From Paenibacillus brevis (GTDB lineage: Bacteria > Bacillota > Bacilli > Paenibacillales > Paenibacillaceae), in assembly GCF_018919145.1 (NCBI RefSeq), contig NZ_JAHLQJ010000003.1:1-64000 (forward strand): a stretch of 64,000 nucleotides of DNA, written 5' to 3'. Position numbers and translations under genes: made by a program. Below the pieces are notes generated by a model that had not been told where the DNA came from, did no database searches, and was given only the letters and a program-made list of their open reading frames with translations. Below, piece by piece: positions 9,288-17,819 of this stretch (within the stretch, counting starts at the first letter, position 1; every line of letters starts with the position of its first letter).

Positions 9288-10643
9288 ATGAAGAGAAGCA
9301 AGCCACTTGCGATTCTGCTCATCGCTGCCTTAATGATTCTTTCCTTGGCAGCCTGCGGAGGCAACGGTAATAATGCCTCAAACAATGGAGGCAACACACC
9401 GGCACCTTCCACAAATGAAAGCACCGGAGGCGATACCAGCGAGCCGGCCGAGAGCGCAGAACCCGTTGTATTATCCTTCTGGTCGCTCGGTACGACAAAC
9501 TATGAGGAACTGGCTAAGGAATATACGAAAGAGCATCCGAACGTTACATTCAAGTTCCAAAATACGTCGGACCAAACTGCTCATCATAACAACCTGACAA
9601 CGGCATTATCCGCAGGTTCGGGAGCGCCTGATATTTTCATGCTGGAAATTGCATTTATCGAACGCTTCATTAATAACCAAGACAAATTCTATAACCTTTA
9701 TGATCTTGGAGCAAAAGATATCGAAAGCAACTACCTCGACTGGAAATGGAAGCAAGCCACATCGCTTGACGGCTCCTTCCAGCTTGGACTTCCAACTGAC
9801 ATTGGTCCTACTGTCGTATACTACCGTACCGACCTGATTGAGCAAGCAGGACTGCCAACGGATCCGGACGGATTCAGCGCAGCGATCGATACCTGGGATA
9901 AATTCGCAACGGTGGCTAAGGATTTCAAGGCTAAGACCGGCAAGCCTTTCACCGATTTGACGGACCTGCTCTATAACGGTCTTCGTGACCAATCACCAGA
10001 CCAAATCTACTTCAGCACAGAAGACGGTTCGTTCATCGGCGATACAAATCCGCAAGTGAAGAAAGCTTATGACTTTACCGTAAAAGGCATTCAAGAAGGC
10101 TGGGTGGGCAACTGGACACTGTGGTCTCCGGAATGGCAAAAAGCAATCAATGACGGCGACTTCGGCGTTCTGCTCGGACCGGCCTGGATGGCAGGAACCA
10201 TCCGCAATGGCACGGACGGTTCAGGTAAATGGCAAATTGCACAGCTTCCGGAAGGCGCAGGGAACTGGGGCGGTTCCTTCCTGACCTTGCCGAAGGAAGG
10301 GAAGCATCCGAAAGAGGCTTACGAATTCATCTCCTGGCTCGTAAGCAAAGAAAACCAGTTGAAGTCCTTCAAGGCGAGCGGTCTGTTCCCGTCGATTCCG
10401 GCAGTATACACAGAGCCTGCTTTCTCAGAGGATAAGGATGATTTCTTCGGCGGGCAAGTGATCTCCGAAGCTTACGCCAAATCGGCAGAACGCGTAAAAC
10501 CGGTTTACTACGGACCATTGCATGACCAGACAGATGCTTTCTTCAAGAATGCACTGAAGAATGTGCTTGAGAAAAAGGCTGATCCTGAAAAGGAATGGGA
10601 AAGTGCAGTGAAGCAAGCGAAGACGCTGGTAGATCGCAGCTAA
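9288..10643 (+). CDS. Sugar ABC transporter substrate-binding lipoprotein
   Basis: Extracellular solute-binding protein family 1 (UgpB/MalE type), 451 residues. It has a lipoprotein signal with LAAC and lipidated Cys23, then a low-complexity Gly/Asn/Ser/Glu linker (24-60) and the two-lobe binding fold with typical PDIFMLE and LGLPTDIGPTVVYYRTDLIEQAG segments. GAGAGGGG precedes the ATG. It is followed by two permease genes, with a hairpin in between that would let the binding protein be made in excess. Its place opposite the xylanase suggests xylo-oligosaccharides or another plant glycan as substrate; that is inference from position. Confidence 0.9.
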   Translation: MKRSKPLAILLIAALMILSLAACGGNGNNASNNGGNTPAPSTNESTGGDTSEPAESAEPVVLSFWSLGTTNYEELAKEYTKEHPNVTFKFQNTSDQTAHHNNLTTALSAGSGAPDIFMLEIAFIERFINNQDKFYNLYDLGAKDIESNYLDWKWKQATSLDGSFQLGLPTDIGPTVVYYRTDLIEQAGLPTDPDGFSAAIDTWDKFATVAKDFKAKTGKPFTDLTDLLYNGLRDQSPDQIYFSTEDGSFIGDTNPQVKKAYDFTVKGIQEGWVGNWTLWSPEWQKAINDGDFGVLLGPAWMAGTIRNGTDGSGKWQIAQLPEGAGNWGGSFLTLPKEGKHPKEAYEFISWLVSKENQLKSFKASGLFPSIPAVYTEPAFSEDKDDFFGGQVISEAYAKSAERVKPVYYGPLHDQTDAFFKNALKNVLEKKADPEKEWESAVKQAKTLVDRS

Positions 10644-10662
10644 GCAATTCATAGGTAATCTC

Positions 10663-10709
10663 AAATCCGAATCGCATCAGGGAACCCTCCCTCCATGCGG
10701 TTCGGATTT
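10663..10709 (+). terminator. Intercistronic hairpin (partial terminator) after the binding-protein gene
   Basis: A 15-bp stem AAATCCGAATCGCAT/ATGCGGTTCGGATTT (G-U allowed) with a 17-nt loop lies between the binding protein and the first permease. There is only a short T run, so it probably stabilises the upstream mRNA or terminates in part. Confidence 0.6.
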
Positions 10710-10735
10710 ATCAATGACTTCACGGAGGTGCATTC

Positions 10736-11692
10736 ATGCCAGAACTTGCTACCGCGCATCCGGAGCCGAACACTCCACGTAAGAAACCTTTTCTGACGGA
10801 GACACGGCGGAGCCGGATTACGGCGTATACGTTTATTTCACCGTTTTTTATTCTTTTTTCTATATTTGGACTCTATCCAATTCTGTTTACCATTTACTTG
10901 TCCTTTTTTAAATGGGATGCATTAGGCCCGATGAAGTATGTAGGTCTGAAAAATTACAGACTGGTCACGGAAGACCCGACCTTCTGGATTTCCTTTAGCA
11001 ACACCCTCATCATGGCGATCATGGGGACACTTCCCCAGTTGATCGTGGCTTTGCTGGTTGCCATCATGCTGAACTCGGCACTTAACCGGTTCAAGAACAC
11101 CTTCCGGGTGCTGTATTTTATGCCGAATATTACGTCCATCGTGGCGGTTACGCTGGTATTCAGTACGATGTTCGGCAATAACGGGATGATCAATTGGATC
11201 TTGAATAATTTCGGCTTGGAAAGTGTGCCGTTCAATTCAGGCTGGTGGGGAGTCAAGATTGCGATCTCCACGATGGTTATGTGGCGTTGGATGGGATATA
11301 ACGCGATTATATTCTTGTCCGGTCTGCAGAGTATTCCCAATGATATTTATGAGGCTGCCAAAATTGATGGTGCCAACCGTACCCAGCAGCTGCTGCATAT
11401 TACGTTGCCGATGCTTCGCCCATTCATCTTATTCGTCACGCTGGTATCCACGATTGGATCCCTGCAATTATTTACAGAGCCTTATGTCTTCCTTGGACAG
11501 GGCGGTACAGGCTCGACGCGTCAGGAAGGGATCACGATGGTAACGTATTTGTACAATGAAGCATTCAGTAACGGATTTTTTGGAACGGCTGCCGCAACGG
11601 CTGTGCTGCTGTTCATTGCTACCATCCTGTTCTCAGTGCTTAATATGGCCTTATCCAGCCGGATGGGCGGAGATACGGGAGGTGGAGCATGA
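10736..11692 (+). CDS. Sugar ABC transporter permease (UgpA/LplB type)
   Basis: A 318-residue CUT1 inner-membrane permease with about six membrane segments, the first at about residues 30-55. The EAA loop that contacts the ATPase is YEAAKIDGANRTQQLLHITL near 202-221. CGGAGG precedes the ATG. The stop overlaps the next permease start by 4 nt (ATGA), so the two are translationally coupled and should form the heterodimeric channel. Confidence 0.92.
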   Translation: MPELATAHPEPNTPRKKPFLTETRRSRITAYTFISPFFILFSIFGLYPILFTIYLSFFKWDALGPMKYVGLKNYRLVTEDPTFWISFSNTLIMAIMGTLPQLIVALLVAIMLNSALNRFKNTFRVLYFMPNITSIVAVTLVFSTMFGNNGMINWILNNFGLESVPFNSGWWGVKIAISTMVMWRWMGYNAIIFLSGLQSIPNDIYEAAKIDGANRTQQLLHITLPMLRPFILFVTLVSTIGSLQLFTEPYVFLGQGGTGSTRQEGITMVTYLYNEAFSNGFFGTAAATAVLLFIATILFSVLNMALSSRMGGDTGGGA

Positions 11693-12552
11693 ATCTGATT
11701 GCTCGTATGCGTCGTAAACCCGATGAGCCGGGAATCATAGGCAAGCTTTTCTTTTACCTGTTCCTGATCATCGGAGCTCTGGTATCCGTATTCCCGTTCT
11801 ATTGGATGTTTGTGGTTGCGACCAATGACAAGAATGCAGCCTTTCATATTCCTCCGCTGTTAATCCCGGGTGGGGAGTTCTTTAATAACTTTGCTCGTGT
11901 GCTGGAACGCACGGACTTTTTCCGGTCCATGTTTAACTCGCTGGTTGTGGCTACTTCAGTCACTGCATCGGTTGTATTCCTGTGTACATTAGCAGGCTTT
12001 GCCTTTGCCAAGTACGAGTTTCCGATGAAGAAGACCTTGTTCGTATTTGTTATAGCGACGATGCTTGTACCGGTTCAGCTTGGTGTATTGCCGCAGTACG
12101 TTATTATGGCGAAGCTGCACTGGATCGACTCCTATAAAGCGCTGATTGTCCCTGCCATGGTCAATGCGTTCGGTATTTTCTGGATGAGGCAGTATATCTC
12201 TTCAGCAGTCCATTCCGAGCTGCTGGAGGCCGGACGTATTGATGGGGGAGGACATTTCCGGATTTTCTGGAACATTGCGATTCCAGTAGTAACACCGGCA
12301 ATGGCTACCCTGGGTATCCTTAACTTTATGAATGTATGGAATGATTTCTTCTGGCCGCTCGTTGTTCTGAAGAACCGTGAGAACTATACGATTCAGCTTG
12401 CGCTGCAGCAGCTCTTTACCAACAAGGACGGCATCGATTTCGGGATGATCATGTCCGCAACCTTTACGGCGACGCTGCCGCTTCTGGTCGTCTTCCTGCT
12501 CTTTAGCCGCTGGGTCATTGCAGGTCTGACGTCCGGTGCGATCAAGAGCTAG
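11689..12552 (+). CDS. Sugar ABC transporter permease (UgpE/LplC type)
   Basis: The 287-residue partner permease of the same CUT1 transporter, with six predicted membrane segments and the EAA loop LEAGRIDGGGHFRIFWNIAI near 183-202. It overlaps the upstream permease by 4 nt. No ATP-binding subunit is encoded next to it, which is common in this group, where one MsmX-type ATPase elsewhere serves many CUT1 transporters. Confidence 0.92.
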   Translation: MNLIARMRRKPDEPGIIGKLFFYLFLIIGALVSVFPFYWMFVVATNDKNAAFHIPPLLIPGGEFFNNFARVLERTDFFRSMFNSLVVATSVTASVVFLCTLAGFAFAKYEFPMKKTLFVFVIATMLVPVQLGVLPQYVIMAKLHWIDSYKALIVPAMVNAFGIFWMRQYISSAVHSELLEAGRIDGGGHFRIFWNIAIPVVTPAMATLGILNFMNVWNDFFWPLVVLKNRENYTIQLALQQLFTNKDGIDFGMIMSATFTATLPLLVVFLLFSRWVIAGLTSGAIKS

Positions 12553-12641
12553 TCATTCCAGGTGAATGGCAGTCTGCACAAGGAGTTAGCCTCCTATATG
12601 AAGAATAATAGATGCAGTAGATCAAAGGGGGAGAGCCATTC

Positions 12642-14363
12642 ATGAAGCTCCGTCGAAAAATCCTGCTGGCTATTATTCTTCTTGTGTTTATACCGGTCAT
12701 TCTTATGGGCTCGGTATCTTACTTCAGTTACTCGAAGACGATGGAGCAGAAGTCCAGCAATTTTTATTGGGTATCCCTGCTTGAGACGGATCGGAAGCTG
12801 AATTATGCGCTGAACGAGATTACTACGGTGTCTAATTCCGCCATTACCCAGAAGCAGATTCAGCGGATCCTCAAGCAAGCAGGCAGCCCTGTTACTTATG
12901 AGCAGCGGCAGGAAATAAATAATTTGTTCAATCATTCCATGATTCTTTCCTTCGACATTTACTCCAAGGAGCAGCTGGTCTATTCATCCGCCAATTCGAT
13001 GTCCTTCGAGCAGATGAAGCGTCAGAACTGGCATGAAGCCATGGAGGCAGCGGAGGGGAGGCCGATCTGGTCCGGTCCCGGAGAGAACGGCAGTGCGGAG
13101 GAAGGCAAACCGTTGCTGATTCAGGCCCGAATCATTAAAGATTTTTATTCTCTTGAGGATATCGGAACACTGGTTATCTATGTGAAGCCGGATATCCTGG
13201 ATCAAGTATTCTGGGACGCGGCTACCCTTAAGCAGGGAGATATTTTACTGGTGAACCGCCAAGGGAATATCGTCTTTGATAAATCGGGTGAGCATATTGG
13301 AGAAAACACGGCATTTCCTTTCCTGTCCGTAGCGGACGGCAGCGGTAAAGGCGACTATGTGGACAAATATGCCGGGGAGAGCTCGCTCATTACGTATTTG
13401 CCATCCCATAATAAAGAGTGGTATCTCGTTGCGATCACACCGCGTAAGCTAATCAACTCAGAGTCGGTAAAAATACGCAATATTGCCGTTGTTCTGGTGT
13501 TGCTCTCGTTAATCTCGGCTTTTCTCTTCGACCGTTACTTCATCCGGAGATTAGTCAGCAGCATTATTAGCGCCGTAAACGGGATGAAGCGGGTACAGCA
13601 AGGGATTTTCATGCCAATTACGAAGCCCGTACCGGCTTTGGATGAGCGGGATTTGCTGATTGATGGCTTTAATCGGATGAGCCGCCAAATCTCGGAACTG
13701 ATTGAACAGGTACAGATCGAGCAGGCACGGAAAAAAGAGGTAGAGCTGCAGGCGCTGGTGGCCCAGATCAATCCCCATTTTATATATAACTCTCTGGAAT
13801 CTATCAACTCGATGGCCGTTTTGGAGGGGAATAAGAATATTAGCAAAATGGTCGTTTCTCTGGGTAAACTGCTGCGGATCAGTATCAGCGAGAGCCAGCA
13901 ATTAGTTCCTCTTTCGACGGAAATGGAGCATGTTAAGCATTATATGGATATTCAGAAGTTCCGTTTTGAAGACAAATTTTCATACCGGATTGAATTGGCC
14001 GAAGAGCTTAAGTATTACAAGACGCAGAAGCTGATCGTACAGCCGATTGTGGAAAACGCGCTCTATCATGCAATTGAACCAATGGAGGGCCAAGGACAGA
14101 TTTCAATTATTGCCCATGACGGCGGGGGAGATATACTAATCGATGTGGTCGACAATGGCCCGGGCTTCGATCAGGACACGTTATTGGGGCTTTGGAGCAA
14201 GGATTGGGAGCATTTGAAGAAGTATCGGGAGAACGGCGTTGGTCTGAAAAATGTGCATGAACGGCTTCGAATCCGATTTGGAGCGTACTATGGCATCATG
14301 ATCTGCTCCACTCCGGGATATGGATCAATTATTCGGATACGTATTCCAAAAATCGGGTCATAG
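12642..14363 (+). CDS. YesM-type sensor histidine kinase
   Basis: A 573-residue membrane kinase: TM1 (about 7-28), an extracellular sensor region (30-275, dCache-like), TM2 (about 278-297), a HAMP segment (about 298-355), a His_kinase domain with the phospho-acceptor in QINPHFIYNSLESIN (His379), and a HATPase_c domain with N- and G-boxes (IVENALYHAI, DNGPGFD, GVGLKNVHERL). AAGGGGGAG precedes the ATG. It lies 89 nt after the ABC permease and should phosphorylate the AraC-type response regulator two genes downstream, controlling the transporter and perhaps the xylanase. Confidence 0.92.
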   Translation: MKLRRKILLAIILLVFIPVILMGSVSYFSYSKTMEQKSSNFYWVSLLETDRKLNYALNEITTVSNSAITQKQIQRILKQAGSPVTYEQRQEINNLFNHSMILSFDIYSKEQLVYSSANSMSFEQMKRQNWHEAMEAAEGRPIWSGPGENGSAEEGKPLLIQARIIKDFYSLEDIGTLVIYVKPDILDQVFWDAATLKQGDILLVNRQGNIVFDKSGEHIGENTAFPFLSVADGSGKGDYVDKYAGESSLITYLPSHNKEWYLVAITPRKLINSESVKIRNIAVVLVLLSLISAFLFDRYFIRRLVSSIISAVNGMKRVQQGIFMPITKPVPALDERDLLIDGFNRMSRQISELIEQVQIEQARKKEVELQALVAQINPHFIYNSLESINSMAVLEGNKNISKMVVSLGKLLRISISESQQLVPLSTEMEHVKHYMDIQKFRFEDKFSYRIELAEELKYYKTQKLIVQPIVENALYHAIEPMEGQGQISIIAHDGGGDILIDVVDNGPGFDQDTLLGLWSKDWEHLKKYRENGVGLKNVHERLRIRFGAYYGIMICSTPGYGSIIRIRIPKIGS

Positions 14364-14374
14364 GGGGCAGCATC

Positions 14375-15724
14375 GTGAAAAAGTGGATTTTGAATTGGGG
14401 CTGGCTGGCCCTCTATGCAGTCGTATTAGGAATATCGGTCTGGATCATCACCTTGAATGGCCCGGAGCCCATTGAGGAGACACAGACAGAGAAGATTACA
14501 CTGACCTTCCGGCACTTCTGGATTAAAGAGCATGACCGGAATATGCTGAACATCTTCGAGGATGTGGTCGACTCCTTCCAGCAGTCACATCCTAATATCA
14601 AGGTGAATTTTGAGGGCATGGATCAGACGGTGCACCGCGAGCAGAAGCTGAAGAGCGAGATGGTGACGGGGACACCGCCGGATATGTTTGTTCTATTCGC
14701 AGGTGCAGAAATTGAGCCCTATGTCCGTTCAAACCGCCTGATGGATTTAACGGATTACATGAATACAAACCAGATTGCAGGAAAATTTCGGAACCTGGAC
14801 GCCTGGACCTATGACGGAAAAGTATACGGGCTGCCGATAGAAGGAAACGCTGAACCGCTCTTTTACAACCGGGACATCTTCGAGAAGCTGGGAATTGAAC
14901 CGCCAAAGACGATTGCAGAGCTGGATGAAGCAGTACGAACACTTAAAGAGAACGGAATTATTCCGTTTGCGCTTGGGAATGAGGAGCGGTGGCCCGCAGC
15001 CATTTTCGCTCATTATTTAATGGACAGATATGCCGGTTCAAACCTGATTAACGAGCTGACCCGGGGAAATAGCACGGCGAGCTTCAATAACAGCGCTTAT
15101 CTTCAAGCCTTGGTTCATTTTAAGGACTGGGTAATAGAGGGGGCATTCAGCGATCCTGCCAACGACCTGTCGACAGAGGATGCGATCGATCTGTTTACTT
15201 CAGGACGGGCGGCCATGTATTTGAACGGAAGCTGGGATATCAATTTGTTTCATTCCGCCTCGGGAGGGGAGGATTTCTCGGAACGGGTAGGCGTTATGTC
15301 ATTTCCGACGGAAAAGCTGGGCCAACAAGCTGCTTTGGCGGGAGGCTATACGATAGGAATTGCACTATCAGCCAACCTGGAGGATGCTAAACGGGAAGCA
15401 GCGCTGGAATTGCTCCAGGCTTTTTATACAGAAGAAGTACAGAGACGCATCGTATATGAGGGACAGCGTATTCCCTCGATGGACATTACGTTTGATGCAG
15501 AGAAGACCGGGCCTGTGTTTGAACAGGTGCTTGGATTGATTGAGCAAAGCAACCATATCTTCTTGCCTTATGATAATGCTATGTCTCCGGAAGTCAGCCA
15601 GGCCTTCTTGAAGGTAATCGGAGAATTAATCACCGGCTCCGTATTACCTGCGGATGGGCTGGATGAGATCCAGTCAACCTCGGAGCAGTATTGGCAGCTT
15701 CGCGGCAGCTCGATATCCGACTAA
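14375..15724 (+). CDS. Membrane-anchored solute-binding protein between sensor kinase and response regulator
   Basis: A 449-residue family 1 solute-binding protein with a GTG start (GGGGGCAG 4-5 nt before it). Unlike the transporter's binding protein it has no lipobox Cys; instead it has an uncleaved-looking N-terminal membrane segment (about residues 7-27) followed directly by the binding fold (GTPPDMFVLFAGAEI, YGLPIEGNAEPLFYNRDIFEKLG). It sits 11 nt after the kinase gene and 16 nt before the response regulator gene. This position suggests a sensory partner that presents a bound sugar to the kinase, as in three-component systems; a second transport binding protein is the alternative. Confidence 0.85.
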   Translation: MKKWILNWGWLALYAVVLGISVWIITLNGPEPIEETQTEKITLTFRHFWIKEHDRNMLNIFEDVVDSFQQSHPNIKVNFEGMDQTVHREQKLKSEMVTGTPPDMFVLFAGAEIEPYVRSNRLMDLTDYMNTNQIAGKFRNLDAWTYDGKVYGLPIEGNAEPLFYNRDIFEKLGIEPPKTIAELDEAVRTLKENGIIPFALGNEERWPAAIFAHYLMDRYAGSNLINELTRGNSTASFNNSAYLQALVHFKDWVIEGAFSDPANDLSTEDAIDLFTSGRAAMYLNGSWDINLFHSASGGEDFSERVGVMSFPTEKLGQQAALAGGYTIGIALSANLEDAKREAALELLQAFYTEEVQRRIVYEGQRIPSMDITFDAEKTGPVFEQVLGLIEQSNHIFLPYDNAMSPEVSQAFLKVIGELITGSVLPADGLDEIQSTSEQYWQLRGSSISD

Positions 15725-15740
15725 TCAGGAGGGGTGATGT

Positions 15741-17348
15741 ATGGAGGGCGGAGAAGTAAAGTATCGCGTAATTCTGGTTGATGATGAGCCGATCATTCTG
15801 CGCAGTCTGAAGGTGGCTATTCCATGGGAAGAGATGAACCTTGAGATTGTGGGAGAGGCGCGAAATGGTGAAGAGGCGCTGCGGTTGGTTCGGGAGCATG
15901 CCCCGCATATGATTATCAGTGATATTCGCATGCCCGGTCTGGATGGAATCAGTCTGATGAAGGAAGTTATGGCCGAGAATGCCAAGAGGTTATTTATCTT
16001 TATCAGCGGCTATAGCGAGTTTGAGTATGCAAGGGAAGCGTTACGGGAAGGCGCATTCGATTATTTGCTGAAGCCGATCGACCATGATGAACTGATAGAA
16101 ATGATACAGCGGGCAATCAAGAAGCTGAACAAGCAGGAAGAGAACGAGCATTTGCTGCACTCGGCACAGGTGCTGTCAGAGCTCGCGCGTGAGCGAATGT
16201 TCGCTGAGCTGATCGAAGAAGGCGAAGGCGGAAGCCATCTTCGCCATATGCAGTGGCTTGAAAGCGGGAAGCTGCAAGAAGGGTATTTCGTGGCGGTTGT
16301 TCAGCTTGACCATTATTTAAAGCTGGCAGATATGTGGCCGCCGCATGAGCGAAGATTATGGCTGTTTGCCATCCGCAATATTCTGAATGAATGGTCGCTC
16401 TCTCAGGGTGCGCTTACTGTGTTTCCATTTCACAGCGGAGAGTGGATTATTTTGTTCCCCGGGGGACTGCTCATGAACAGGGAGCAACTGGGGCAAGATT
16501 TAATCTCACAGATCAAGCTTCATACCAAGCTTCCTTGCTCCATTGGCTTCAGTCCGCTTGCAGCAGGGATAACACAGCTTGGAGAAGCTTATCAGCAAGC
16601 AGGCAAGGCGCTTTATCAAAGATTCTATCGTGATAGCGAGGGCGTCTTTGTAGAGGAACTGGGGAGATCGGGAGATCGGTCTGCGGACGCTGCCAAATAT
16701 CCGAAGCATTTGGAGGAGCAGATGCTTGAATGCATCCGGACGCTGGATGATCAAAGGCTAATGAAACTGCTCGAAGAGACTAGGGGCTTCATTGAAGGTC
16801 ATGCGGTTGCAAGGGAGTCCGCTCAGCGGATGCTGGTGGAATTGACGGTAGTCCTCTACAGGGAATTTGAACATATGAAGCTGCCCCTGGAATGGTCGCT
16901 GGAAGGCCTGCTTCAAGAATTGCATGCCTCTGAGACGCTGCCTGACATCATCGCTCTGCTCGGCCGTATCTTCGGTGAGGGCATCTCTGCCAGCAAATTA
17001 TCAGAGCCGAAGGAGCAAATTCACCGGCTGATCGAAAAGACTCGCGAATATATTGCAAGTCATTATCACAAGGACTTGTCCATTGAAGAGGCTGCAGAAT
17101 TTGCAGGGCTGAGCATCAGCCATTTCTGTCTGTTGTTCAAGCAAGAGACAGGATATACCTTCCTGGAGTATCTGACAGAATGCCGAATCGGCAAGGCGAA
17201 ATATATTCTGAAGAATAGTCAGGTCAAAGTGTACCAGATCGCCCCGCTGGTGGGTTACCAGGATCCAAGATATTTCACTCAGGTATTCAAGAAGATGACA
17301 GGGATGACACCGAGCGAATATCGGGAGAGCCCAAGCGGGGATGAATAA
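15741..17348 (+). CDS. YesN-type AraC family response regulator
   Basis: A 535-residue regulator with an N-terminal receiver domain (about 8-125; phospho-acceptor Asp61 in IISDIRMPGLDG; acidic pair VDDEP), a variable middle region, and a C-terminal AraC HTH pair (about 430-530, with IEEAAEFAGLSISHFCLLFKQ and GYQDPRYFTQVFKKMTGMTP). It is the natural partner of the kinase encoded upstream and ends the operon just before a strong terminator. It probably activates the ABC transporter genes and possibly the xylanase. Confidence 0.93.
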   Translation: MEGGEVKYRVILVDDEPIILRSLKVAIPWEEMNLEIVGEARNGEEALRLVREHAPHMIISDIRMPGLDGISLMKEVMAENAKRLFIFISGYSEFEYAREALREGAFDYLLKPIDHDELIEMIQRAIKKLNKQEENEHLLHSAQVLSELARERMFAELIEEGEGGSHLRHMQWLESGKLQEGYFVAVVQLDHYLKLADMWPPHERRLWLFAIRNILNEWSLSQGALTVFPFHSGEWIILFPGGLLMNREQLGQDLISQIKLHTKLPCSIGFSPLAAGITQLGEAYQQAGKALYQRFYRDSEGVFVEELGRSGDRSADAAKYPKHLEEQMLECIRTLDDQRLMKLLEETRGFIEGHAVARESAQRMLVELTVVLYREFEHMKLPLEWSLEGLLQELHASETLPDIIALLGRIFGEGISASKLSEPKEQIHRLIEKTREYIASHYHKDLSIEEAAEFAGLSISHFCLLFKQETGYTFLEYLTECRIGKAKYILKNSQVKVYQIAPLVGYQDPRYFTQVFKKMTGMTPSEYRESPSGDE

Positions 17349-17367
17349 CTTGGTACAGATACCAACA

Positions 17368-17409
17368 AAAAGCCAGTGCCCGGGTTAAAAACCTAAGGGC
17401 ACTGGCTTT
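17368..17409. terminator. Terminator between convergent genes
   Basis: A 13-bp stem AAAGCCAGTGCCC/GGGCACTGGCTTT with a roughly 16-nt loop, placed between the response regulator and the convergent GlsB-like gene. A-tracts and T-tracts flank it, so it can act both ways. Confidence 0.8.
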
Positions 17410-17434
17410 GTCTAAATTCACGTTCAATTATGGA

Positions 17435-17695
17435 TTAAGAACGTCCTCTTCGCATCGAGCCCATAATCAGACTCACGATAAAGACGAGAACAACGGCACC
17501 GATTAATGCCGGGATGAAATAGAAGTCTCCTATCACCGGTCCCCAGTTGCCCATAATCAGACTACCGAGCCAAGCTCCAATGAAGCCTGCAATTATGTTT
17601 CCGATTACGCCGCCGGGAATATCTCTACCCATAATAAGACCGGCCAGCCATCCGATGATACCGCCAATAATTAATGACCACAAGAAACCCATCAT
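17435..17695 (-). CDS. GlsB/YeaQ/YmgE family stress-response membrane protein
   Basis: An 86-residue, strongly hydrophobic protein with three membrane segments and the Gly-rich pattern of the transglycosylase-associated family (GGIIGWLAGLIMGRDIPGGVIGNII, AWLGSLIMG). It ends in a basic tail (RRGRS). AGAGGTG precedes two adjacent ATGs (17695, 17692). Family members are linked to general stress; the molecular role is unknown. The 124 nt between this gene's start and the next stop (17696-17819) show no gene. Confidence 0.88.
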   Translation of the reverse strand: MMGFLWSLIIGGIIGWLAGLIMGRDIPGGVIGNIIAGFIGAWLGSLIMGNWGPVIGDFYFIPALIGAVVLVFIVSLIMGSMRRGRS

Positions 17696-17819
17696 TTATC
17701 ACCTCTTAAGTAATTAATTTTCTTGTCGTTTACTATTAACCAAAGGTGATGTTTTTAAACATGAGAGTAAGCTGATCGCACATTCCTGCGCGGTATCCAT
17801 CAGGGTTAGGCGGTCTTCC

